Source of the DNA: RGIG995 sp045652445
Lineage (GTDB): Bacteria > Bacillota > Clostridia > Oscillospirales > UBA644
Assembly (NCBI GenBank): GCA_045652445.1
Contig: JAZRUJ010000056.1
Coordinates: 1 to 5,264 of the forward strand
Length of the DNA: 5,264 nucleotides
Reading direction: 5' to 3'
Positions 1 through 5,264 of the stretch are shown here, one piece after another. Under the pieces are notes generated by a model. It was not told the DNA's origin. It did no database searches and saw nothing but the letters and a program-made list of their open reading frames with translations. The first letter of the stretch is position 1, and every line of letters starts with the position of its first letter. The position numbers and the translations under genes are program-made.

Positions 1-28
1 GATGCGCTGCTGCATGCAGCAGCGCATC
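1..28 (-). terminator. Perfect 28-bp palindrome, probable terminator stem of the leftward lipoprotein gene
   Basis: Bases 1-14 (GATGCGCTGCTGCA) are exactly reverse-complemented by bases 15-28, giving a GC-rich hairpin of about 12 bp with a 4-nt loop. It lies 66 bases past the stop codon of the leftward gene. Read rightward, the stem is followed by CCCTATCCC and not by a T-run. Read leftward, any T-run would lie just outside the window. It is therefore most likely the stem of a Rho-independent terminator for the minus-strand gene, but the essential T-tract cannot be seen. The stem may also continue beyond base 1. Confidence 0.55.
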
Positions 29-38
29 CCTATCCCTT

Positions 39-62
39 TTCTTATGGAACATTCCATAAGAA
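39..62. repeat. Perfect inverted repeat in the 3' UTR of the lipoprotein gene
   Basis: TTCTTATGGAA (39-49) and TTCCATAAGAA (52-62) are exact reverse complements separated by CA. As RNA this gives a 9-10 bp hairpin. No T-tract follows on either strand, so it is not a classical terminator by itself. It could protect the mRNA 3' end, form part of a compound terminator with the palindrome at 1-28, or be a protein-binding dyad. Confidence 0.6.
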
Positions 63-83
63 TGATGTTTCGTTACGAACGGA

Positions 84-100
84 GAAGTAAAACTTACTTC
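84..100 (-). repeat. Inverted repeat spanning the lipoprotein stop codon
   Basis: GAAGTAA (84-90) and TTACTTC (94-100) are perfect 7-bp arms around a 3-nt centre, and the leftward gene's TAA stop (complement of 94-96) lies in one arm. A further imperfect small dyad, TTCGT-T-ACGAA, lies at 69-79. Both are short and could be chance, but they complete an unbroken run of dyads from the stop codon to base 1. Confidence 0.4.
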
Positions 101-2364
101 GCAATCCAGTAAACGTCAGCCATATCCTTCAGATAATATGCAGAGTAGTTGTCATATTCAGAGGGGATAATGGTCAGGTTATAGGAGTAGTCGTAAACGG
201 CAGAGGTAAACCCAGTTGCAAAGTTAAATGCGGAGTACATGGGAGAACCAGAGTAGAAGCCGTAAACTTGTGCTTGATAAAGTTCGTCCAACATGGGAGA
301 GAAGTCACCGATTTGATTCTGAATAACAAAGCCGGCAGCCTTAATGTTTTCGGCGTTCATAAAGCCGGTGATCAGTTGATCGGTGAAGGGGTTATCGGAA
401 GTACCGTACCAGTTGATGACGAGAGGCATGTAGTAGTCTTCGCCAACCTTAGTGGTCTTGTAGGTGCCGTCCTTGGACTGATAGTTAATATCGTTTTCGG
501 AAGCATAAGCACCGGGGATCTTCTTGTAACGGACGCCGCCTGCAGCCTTGTCGTATGCAGAACCGTCTGCATTGTAAACCCAGCCGCCGTTTTCAAGAAC
601 GGAGATAGCGGAGTCAACAGAGGTAGCATAAGTGTTCAGCAGGATGTCATCCTTAACAGCCTGATACATCCAAGAACCGGTGTAGTAAGGACCATCAACA
701 ACGCCGCCGTAACCGCCGGTGAAGTCTTTAGCAAACTGTGCACGGTCCATGCAGTATGCGATAGCTTGACGAACTTCCAGGAACTGTGCGGGACCGTAGT
801 CAGCACGGAAGCCGAGCTTACCGTAACCGGCACGGGCATAGGTAACGGTATCATAAGCACCGTTGCTATCCTGAACAAGTTTCAGAGCTTCGTCGGTTTC
901 GTCCCCACCGGTGATGCCGGCGATAACGTCAACCTGGCCGCCCTTCAGCTGTTCCAGCTGAGTGGTGGAAACCAACAGAACGTAGGTAACTTTTGCGATG
1001 GTAGCTTTGGTACCTTCGTAGTTGCCTTTGAAGTAGGGGTTCAACTTCAGGTTTGCAGTCTTGGTGGAAGCATCGTAGGATTCGATGTACCAAGGACCGG
1101 AACAGGGGTATTTGGTGGTGTTTTCAGAAGATGCAGCTTTGATGTGAGCGGCATGATCGTAAGCGAAATAAGTTTCGGTCTTCTTATTGCCTTCTTCATC
1201 TTCTACTTCTTTGGTGGATTCTTTACCAGCCCAGAAGTTACCCTTAATGTAGGGATTGCCTGCATCGTTTACTTCGATGGTGGAGGTTCCCAGCCATTGA
1301 GCCAAGTAAACGGGGGAGAAGGAAGCGTAGGTTACGTCGTAGAAATAAGGAATATAGTCAGCGGCAACAGTAACGGAGAATTTGTAGTCGCCTTCCAGTT
1401 TAATACCGGTGAAAGCAACAGCATCGCCGGTACCGTTGTAAGCGGCATATTCATCATAACCGACCAAAGACATACCGGACATATGGTCCTTACCTGCAGC
1501 CTGAGCGGCAACGGGAGTGGAGAATACGAGGGTATGAGCAACATAGTTTTTCGCGGTGATGGGAGATCCATCGGAGAACTTCAGATCATCGTGAATTTCG
1601 ATGGTGAAGGTCTTGGAACCGTCTTCGTTCACAACTTCGCTGTGAGCCTTAACAACGGTGTCATTCCAGGTGTAACCGCCTTCTTTTGTAGCGGTGACGG
1701 TGTCCAGACCCATGATCATGTTCTGAACATCGAGGTCAGCAGCACCGGGATTGGTACCACCAAAGGTAGCGTAACGGAATTTGCCGGTCAGTTCGGTGGA
1801 GCTACCAAGAATGATGCTGTTGTCAGCTTTGGTGGAAGCCCAGTCGATGACGGCATTGGAGGGACCCCAGTAGGGGTTCGTGGGATTCTCTTTAACGCCG
1901 GTGATCTTAGCGTTGTAGAGATCGTAGTATTGGTTAGCGTACAAAGGAACTTCGGGCATCATGTAGTTCCATCTCTGGATGTACAGTTTCCACCATTGAG
2001 CGTAAACATCATCGGCAGTTTTATACTTTTCAGAGTTTTCAGGAACATCTACATTGTAGACCATGGCACGAGACAGGAAGTCCAAACCCAATTCGTAGGT
2101 TTTACCGTCTTTGGTAATGTAGCACTTACCGGTGTTTTCGTCTTCAGTCACATCAGCGATGGTGACTTCTTTACCATACTTTTCATACAGAGAGATGTAG
2201 TCTTTGTCTTCGCCATATTCTTTGCCGTTCAAGGTGATCCAATCGGCAGAGTCGCCGTTGCCGCCTTCGTTACCGCCCTGAGATGCGGGCGCACAGGAAG
2301 CAAGAGAGAGAATCATCACAAACGCAAGAGCCATGGCAAGGATGCTGGATAAAACTTTTTTCAT
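94..2364 (-). CDS. ABC transporter substrate-binding lipoprotein, family 5 (peptide type), 756 aa
   Basis: Complete gene for an extracytoplasmic solute-binding lipoprotein that would capture a peptide-like or other ligand at the outer membrane face and hand it to an ABC importer. Residues 1-24 form a lipoprotein signal: MKK, a hydrophobic stretch, then the lipobox L21-A22-S23-C24, with C24 the lipidation site. A Gly/Asn/Ser-rich linker follows. Family 5 landmarks, in order: FSDGSPITAK (263-272), GPWYIESYD (423-431), LNPYFKGN (441-448), LEQLKGGQVDVIAGI (470-484) and FLEVRQAIAYCMDR (528-541). At 756 residues it is about 200 longer than typical OppA/DppA. The fold proper seems to begin near residue 183 (SIILGSSTELTG). 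Residues 117-175 resemble the element that normally ends this family (PEVPLYANQYYDLYN at 137-151). The ATG is fixed by a consensus ribosome site and the signal peptide. Tyrosine is unusually frequent (about 9 percent by hand count). No permease or ATPase gene is nearby. Family assignment is firm; the ligand is unknown. Confidence 0.93.
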   Translation of the reverse strand: MKKVLSSILAMALAFVMILSLASCAPASQGGNEGGNGDSADWITLNGKEYGEDKDYISLYEKYGKEVTIADVTEDENTGKCYITKDGKTYELGLDFLSRAMVYNVDVPENSEKYKTADDVYAQWWKLYIQRWNYMMPEVPLYANQYYDLYNAKITGVKENPTNPYWGPSNAVIDWASTKADNSIILGSSTELTGKFRYATFGGTNPGAADLDVQNMIMGLDTVTATKEGGYTWNDTVVKAHSEVVNEDGSKTFTIEIHDDLKFSDGSPITAKNYVAHTLVFSTPVAAQAAGKDHMSGMSLVGYDEYAAYNGTGDAVAFTGIKLEGDYKFSVTVAADYIPYFYDVTYASFSPVYLAQWLGTSTIEVNDAGNPYIKGNFWAGKESTKEVEDEEGNKKTETYFAYDHAAHIKAASSENTTKYPCSGPWYIESYDASTKTANLKLNPYFKGNYEGTKATIAKVTYVLLVSTTQLEQLKGGQVDVIAGITGGDETDEALKLVQDSNGAYDTVTYARAGYGKLGFRADYGPAQFLEVRQAIAYCMDRAQFAKDFTGGYGGVVDGPYYTGSWMYQAVKDDILLNTYATSVDSAISVLENGGWVYNADGSAYDKAAGGVRYKKIPGAYASENDINYQSKDGTYKTTKVGEDYYMPLVINWYGTSDNPFTDQLITGFMNAENIKAAGFVIQNQIGDFSPMLDELYQAQVYGFYSGSPMYSAFNFATGFTSAVYDYSYNLTIIPSEYDNYSAYYLKDMADVYWIAK

Positions 2365-2370
2365 TGCTTT

Positions 2371-2379
2371 TTCCTCCTT
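2371..2379 (-). promoter_or_regulatory. Strong ribosome binding site of the lipoprotein gene
   Basis: On the minus strand the sequence reads AAGGAGGAA, with the AGGAGG core at 2378-2373. It lies 8 nt upstream of the ATG at 2364-2362. A near-perfect Shine-Dalgarno match at this spacing fixes the start codon and suggests efficient translation. Confidence 0.9.
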
Positions 2380-2480
2380 AAAATTTAGTTTGAGGTTGCT
2401 GACCCCGGGAATCCGGACAAAAACAGAAAATTACGCAGGAGACTACAAGACACATTTTCTCGCAATCTCTTTCCGTTTTT

Positions 2481-2500
2481 TAGTCTTTCCCTCAAGACTA
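2481..2500 (-). promoter_or_regulatory. Perfect hairpin at the predicted 5' end of the lipoprotein mRNA (stabiliser or operator)
   Basis: TAGTCTT (2481-2487) and AAGACTA (2494-2500) are exact reverse complements around a 6-nt centre. The dyad begins within one or two bases of the transcription start predicted from the promoter at 2507-2535. Two readings fit: a 5'-terminal RNA stem-loop protecting the message from 5'-end-dependent decay, or a DNA operator at +1 to +20 for a repressor. The dyad is seen directly; the role is inference. Confidence 0.5.
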
Positions 2501-2506
2501 TAATAT

Positions 2507-2535
2507 ATAATAGCACATTTAGAGCAGTATGTCAA
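2507..2535 (-). promoter_or_regulatory. Sigma-A promoter of the lipoprotein gene with extended -10
   Basis: On the minus strand, TTGACA (2535-2530, perfect -35) is followed by a 17-bp spacer and TATTAT (2512-2507, -10). TG lies one base upstream of the -10 (2515-2514), giving an extended -10. The predicted start is near 2500. This is close to the full consensus and suggests a strong promoter. Confidence 0.85.
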
Positions 2536-2794
2536 GTGGAGGACGAGAGTATTTCAAAAAATCTTCGCGAATTTTCCATATATTATTCGCTGTTTTTTTT
2601 GCTCCCCTATGCAGTACGAGACATTTCTTTTTCAAAAATAGCGTTATGTTAAACGGTTGGGGAATTGTTGTTATGTTTCCATTGTGTTTTTTTGCCAAGA
2701 AAGTAAAACAGCAAATTTTCCTTTTTGTATTGAAAAAAAATGAAGGTGAAATGTGGCAAGATTAGGAAATTCTTTCGGCAAACGTCCTTTTCCC
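2536..2794. other. AT-rich intergenic stretch without a convincing gene
   Basis: This is the bulk of the divergent intergenic region between the two promoters. It becomes markedly AT-rich towards the right (28 percent GC by hand count at 2701-2760). A 78-codon plus-strand frame at 2529-2765 runs through it. It has no ribosome site, starts inside the opposite promoter, and its translation is a Phe/Lys-rich stretch with no recognisable domain, so I do not call it a gene. The only structure of note is a terminator-like element at 2567-2600. Confidence 0.6.
2567..2600 (+). terminator. Weak terminator-like hairpin with T-run in the intergenic region
   Basis: GCGAAT (2567-2572) and ATTCGC (2585-2590) form a perfect 6-bp stem around a 12-nt AT-rich loop. 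TG and eight consecutive T residues (2593-2600) follow. The order stem-then-T fits a rightward Rho-independent terminator, but the stem is short and the loop large, and no rightward gene precedes it in the window. It could end antisense or read-through transcription, or be a chance arrangement in AT-rich DNA. Confidence 0.3.
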
Positions 2795-2823
2795 TTGAAA
2801 TAAATTTGTTTTTATGTTATAAT
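2795..2823 (+). promoter_or_regulatory. Sigma-A promoter of the glycosyltransferase-exporter unit with extended -10
   Basis: TTGAAA (2795-2800) is a 5/6 match to the -35 consensus. A 17-bp spacer and a perfect TATAAT (2818-2823) follow. TG at 2815-2816 makes an extended -10. The predicted start is near 2830, giving a leader of about 30 nt. No operator-like dyad overlaps it, so there is no sign of regulation in the sequence. Confidence 0.85.
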
Positions 2824-2848
2824 ATAAATAATTGATTATTATTCATTC

Positions 2849-2853
2849 GGAGG
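2849..2853 (+). promoter_or_regulatory. Ribosome binding site fixing a TTG start
   Basis: GGAGG lies 7 nt upstream of TTG at 2861-2863. This supports TTG as the true start of the glycosyltransferase. The next in-frame ATG is at codon 32 and would remove the first beta strand and the PCYNE motif. Confidence 0.88.
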
Positions 2854-2860
2854 TTCAGAT

Positions 2861-3820
2861 TTGAAGCGGTTGATTTCGATCATTGTTCCTTGCTACAATG
2901 AACAGGAGGCTCTGCCTTGTTTTTTGCCGGAATTGTTTCGTGTTGCAGACGAAATGAAGGATCAGGCGGATTTTGAAGTTCTATTTATTGATGACGGTTC
3001 AGAGGATGAAACGTTAGAAGTTTTACGTCGTTTTGCTGCGGAGGATTCTCGAGTAAAATACTACTCCTTTTCTCGTAATTTTGGCAAAGAGGCTGCTATG
3101 TATGCTGGTTTTTGCAATGCCAAAGGTGATTATGTTGCTGTCATGGATGCAGATCTGCAAGACCCACCTTCTTTGTTGCCTGAAATGTTTGATTTGTTGG
3201 AAAACAAAGCGTATGATAGTGTTGCCACAAGACGTGTCAGTCGAAAAGGAGAGCCAAAGATTCGTTCTTTTTTTGCTCGCCTTTTTTACAAAACCATTAA
3301 TCGTATTTCTGATGCTGACATTGTGGATGGAGCCAGGGACTTTCGGTTAATGCGACGGGAAATGGTAGATGCAATTGTTGCGATGAGCGAACGCAATCGC
3401 TTTTCCAAAGGTATTTTCGGCTGGGTTGGTTTTAAGACTTACTGGCTTCCCTTTGAAAATGTAGAGCGGGTTGCGGGAAAAACCAAATGGAATTTTTGGA
3501 AGTTGTTTCGGTATTCTCTCGACGGTTTTGTTAACTTCTCTCAAACTCCTTTGACAATTGCGTCGTGGATCGGATTTTTGTTCACGATTTTATCTATCCT
3601 TGCGATCATTTTTATTATTATCCGTAAACTTTGCTTTGGGGGATCCAGTGTAGACGGTTGGGCTTCCTTGGTTTGTATTATGGCATTTATCGGAGGATTG
3701 CAATTAGCCTGCCTCGGTATTATCGGTCAATATTTATCCAAAACGTATTTGGAAACCAAAAAGAGACCTCATTATATTATTCGTGAGAATAATGATAAAA
3801 CGGCAGACAAATTGCGATAA
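2861..3820 (+). CDS. Family 2 glycosyltransferase, polyprenyl-phosphate sugar transferase type, 319 aa
   Basis: Complete membrane-anchored glycosyltransferase with a GT-A fold. By family (DPM1-like bacterial enzymes such as GtrB, ArnC and CsbB/YkcC) it would move a sugar from a nucleotide donor onto undecaprenyl phosphate on the cytoplasmic face, for wall polymer, glycolipid or surface-polymer modification. Visible motifs in order: PCYNE (10-14), FIDDGSEDET (42-51), SRNFGKEAA (71-79), the metal-binding MDADLQDPP (95-103), DFRLMRREM (160-168) and RVAGKTKW (203-210, the R-x-AGxSK-type element). Two C-terminal membrane helices lie at roughly 230-255 and 266-291, followed by the family ending GQYLSKTYLETKKRPHY (289-305). 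Length matches the family's usual 310-330 residues. The start is TTG, chosen from the ribosome site and from conservation of the N-terminus. It is the first gene of a probable two-gene or longer unit, 38 bp ahead of the ABC exporter. The sugar and the acceptor product cannot be read from sequence. Confidence 0.93.
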   Translation: MKRLISIIVPCYNEQEALPCFLPELFRVADEMKDQADFEVLFIDDGSEDETLEVLRRFAAEDSRVKYYSFSRNFGKEAAMYAGFCNAKGDYVAVMDADLQDPPSLLPEMFDLLENKAYDSVATRRVSRKGEPKIRSFFARLFYKTINRISDADIVDGARDFRLMRREMVDAIVAMSERNRFSKGIFGWVGFKTYWLPFENVERVAGKTKWNFWKLFRYSLDGFVNFSQTPLTIASWIGFLFTILSILAIIFIIIRKLCFGGSSVDGWASLVCIMAFIGGLQLACLGIIGQYLSKTYLETKKRPHYIIRENNDKTADKLR

Positions 3821-3858
3821 TTTTTAATTCCATGGGCGAAAGGAAATGAAAGAGAGCC
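3821..3858 (+). other. 38-bp gap within the probable glycosyltransferase-exporter operon
   Basis: No hairpin, T-tract or promoter-like pair is visible between the two rightward genes, so read-through transcription is expected. The gap holds AAGGA (3840-3844), which is farther than usual from the exporter's ATG. An overlapping 16-codon frame starting at ATG 3846 reads across the exporter start. I take it as chance. Confidence 0.6.
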
Positions 3859-5264
3859 ATGTTAAAGCGTTTTTTACAATGTGTTCGGGAATATAAGGTC
3901 GCCACAATTCTTACTTTAATTTTTATTGTAGGTGAATCTGTAATTGAATGTCTTATTCCCTTTATAACCAGCGATTTGATCGATTCGATTCAACAGGGTG
4001 CGGAATTGTCCTTGTTGTTGCGGACAGGACTGATTTTGATCGGACTTGCAGTTTTATCTCTTGCATGTGGTACGATTGCCGGATTAACCTGTGCAAAAGC
4101 CTCTGCCGGATTTGCAAAAAATCTGCGAAAAGACCTTTTTTACCGTGTGCAGGACTATTCTTTTGAGAATATCGACAAATTTTCAACTTCCTCCCTTGTT
4201 ACCCGTATGACTACGGACGTTACCAACGTACAGATGTCTTATATGATGATTATCCGCATTGCGGTGCGTGCACCGTTGATGTTGGTGTTTTCTGTTATCA
4301 TGGCATTTATTATGGGTGGAAAATTGGCACTTTCTTTCGTTGTCATTATTCCCATCCTGGTTTGCGGGCTTCTGTTGATTGCAAAATATGCGATGCCTGC
4401 ATTTCGGCGGGTGTTTAAGAAATACGACCGCTTGAACGAATCTATTGAAGAAAATGTTCGCGGAATGCGAGTTGTAAAAGGTTTTTCCCGCGAAGACTAT
4501 GAAAAAGAAAAATTTGGGGTTGCCGCAGAAGATATTCGCAGAGATTTCACACATGCAGATCGTATTATTTCTATCAACTCACCTTTGATGCAGTTCTGCA
4601 TCTACTTTAACGTTATCTTTGTGTTAACGGTCGGTTCTTATTTGATTGTCCAAAGCGGCGGTTCTGTGGTTGGTGTCGGTGATATTACTGCGATGCTGAC
4701 CTACGGGATGCAGATTTTGATGCAACTGATGATGATTTCCATGATTTACGTTACGCTCACTATGTCCGGCGAATCTATGAAGCGTATTGTAGAAGTTTTG
4801 GAAGAAGAGCCTACCCTCACAACCCCTCAAAACCCCGTCATGAACGTTGTAGACGGTTCTGTGGATTTTGAAACCGTGAATTTCAAGTATTCTTCTAAAG
4901 CAAAACGGTATTCCTTGTCTAATGTGGACGTACATATTAAATCAGGAATGACCGTTGGGATTATTGGCGGTACAGGATCAGGGAAAACGTCTTTCGTTCA
5001 GTTAATCCCTCGCCTTTACGACGTTACGGATGGTTCTGTAAAAGTTGGAGGTGTTGACGTTCGAGATTACAACGTGGAAACGCTTCGCAGTTCCGTTGCT
5101 ATGGTATTGCAGAAAAATCTTCTATTCTCGGGAACCATTAAAGAAAATCTTCGCTGGGGGAACGAAAACGCTACGGATGAAGAACTTCGGGAAGCCTGCA
5201 TTCTTGCCCAGGCAGATGGATTTATCCAATCCTTCCCCGAGGGATACGATACTTATATTGAACA
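3859..5264 (+). CDS. ABC exporter half-transporter, membrane domain fused to ATPase, 3' end cut by the window
   Basis: Partial gene; the first 468 residues are present and roughly 110-120 are missing, judged from the usual 570-600. It would be an ATP-driven exporter of the multidrug/lipid (MsbA/BmrA/BmrCD-like) class, working as a homo- or heterodimer in the membrane. The membrane domain covers about residues 15-300, with likely helices near 15-37, 55-79, 133-153, 157-178, 244-264 and 276-300. The coupling-loop region includes RGMRVVKGFSRE (201-212). The ATPase has an A-loop Tyr at 344, Walker A GGTGSGKT (370-377), Q-loop Gln418 and FSGTIKENL (423-431). The signature motif, Walker B and switch His lie beyond the window, so catalytic competence cannot be judged. 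ATG at 3859 is the first start after an in-frame stop at 3847 and matches the family N-terminus (MLKRFLQ.VREYK). The ribosome site is weak: AAGGA at 3840-3844 is 14 nt away. The substrate is unknown; a second half-transporter gene often follows this type. Confidence 0.93.
   Translation, partial: MLKRFLQCVREYKVATILTLIFIVGESVIECLIPFITSDLIDSIQQGAELSLLLRTGLILIGLAVLSLACGTIAGLTCAKASAGFAKNLRKDLFYRVQDYSFENIDKFSTSSLVTRMTTDVTNVQMSYMMIIRIAVRAPLMLVFSVIMAFIMGGKLALSFVVIIPILVCGLLLIAKYAMPAFRRVFKKYDRLNESIEENVRGMRVVKGFSREDYEKEKFGVAAEDIRRDFTHADRIISINSPLMQFCIYFNVIFVLTVGSYLIVQSGGSVVGVGDITAMLTYGMQILMQLMMISMIYVTLTMSGESMKRIVEVLEEEPTLTTPQNPVMNVVDGSVDFETVNFKYSSKAKRYSLSNVDVHIKSGMTVGIIGGTGSGKTSFVQLIPRLYDVTDGSVKVGGVDVRDYNVETLRSSVAMVLQKNLLFSGTIKENLRWGNENATDEELREACILAQADGFIQSFPEGYDTYIE

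Larger units (their letters stand above)
2365..2500 (-). other. 5' leader of about 135 nt of the lipoprotein mRNA
   Basis: This is the transcribed but untranslated stretch between the predicted transcription start (near 2500) and the ATG. It holds a perfect hairpin at its very 5' end (2481-2500), a small CCGG-loop-CCGG dyad at 2405-2416, and a second copy of TAGTCT (minus strand, 2445-2440) that repeats one hairpin arm. CCTC at 2394-2391 could pair weakly with the GAGG of the ribosome site. I recognise no known riboswitch, T-box or peptide leader in it. Confidence 0.45.

Noticed and set aside
39..62. The TTCTTATGGAA dyad as a LexA-type or other named operator
   Set aside because: Its centre GGAACATTCC does not match the Gram-positive LexA box (GAAC-N4-GTTC), and I could not match it to another known operator.
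372..1571. Several 79-85 codon minus-strand frames inside the lipoprotein gene
   Set aside because: They are out-of-frame shadows of a well-supported coding sequence, rich in Thr/Pro/Ser/Leu from shifted codons and without ribosome sites.
268..2352. A 694-codon plus-strand open frame opposite the lipoprotein gene
   Set aside because: It is codon-aligned antisense to a clear family 5 binding protein. It opens only because that gene avoids TTA, CTA and TCA, its start would be TTG without a ribosome site, and its translation is a low-complexity Val/Gly/Phe-rich string with no domain.
2529..2765. A 78-codon plus-strand frame in the intergenic region
   Set aside because: It has no Shine-Dalgarno site, begins inside the -35 of the opposite promoter, lies in AT-rich DNA and contains the terminator-like T-run. 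There is no recognisable domain or signal.
2689..2783. TTTGCC...GGCAAA inverted pieces flanking an AT-rich segment
   Set aside because: The arms are short (about 6 bp plus a partial match), far apart and imperfect, which is expected by chance.
3846..3896. A 16-codon frame overlapping the exporter start, as a possible leader peptide
   Set aside because: AGGA is too close to its ATG for normal initiation and there is no attenuator structure. It is more likely chance.
3081..4935. Shadow frames of 65-123 codons on both strands within the glycosyltransferase and exporter genes
   Set aside because: All overlap clear protein families in another frame, and none has a ribosome site or a recognisable motif.

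Overview
The window looks like a chromosomal segment of a low-to-mid GC Firmicute, most likely a Clostridia member of the Oscillospiraceae/Ruminococcaceae type. This rests on strong AGGAGG-type Shine-Dalgarno sites, a TTG start codon, canonical extended -10 sigma-A promoters, a Gram-positive-style lipoprotein, and the character of all three proteins. No phage, insertion sequence, CRISPR array, tRNA or rRNA is visible. The organism call is inference from sequence style, not from a search.

Layout: bases 1-93 hold a run of palindromes that form the 3' untranslated region of the leftward gene. Bases 94-2364 (minus strand) encode one complete 756-residue lipoprotein, a family 5 (oligopeptide/dipeptide-type) ABC substrate-binding protein. 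It has its own strong promoter, a leader of about 135 nt and a consensus ribosome binding site. Bases 2365-2860 form a divergent intergenic region that becomes very AT-rich towards the right. Bases 2861-3820 (plus strand) encode a complete family 2 glycosyltransferase with two C-terminal membrane helices (polyprenyl-phosphate sugar transferase type). Bases 3859-5264 (plus strand) encode the first 468 residues of an ABC exporter half-transporter (membrane domain fused to ATPase), cut off by the window end.

Functional reading: the leftward gene is a solute-capture lipoprotein. No permease or ATPase partner for import is in view. The rightward pair is probably one transcription unit (38-bp gap, no terminator, promoter just before the first gene). 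It couples a membrane-anchored sugar transferase with an exporter of the multidrug/lipid type. Whether the two act on the same substrate cannot be decided from sequence.

The most unusual points are these. The binding protein has a motif normally found at the C-terminal end of family 5 binding proteins near its N-terminus, suggesting a circular permutation. Four consecutive palindromes cover its 3' end. A perfect hairpin sits right at its predicted mRNA 5' end. I see no convincing evidence of a wholly new multi-gene system.
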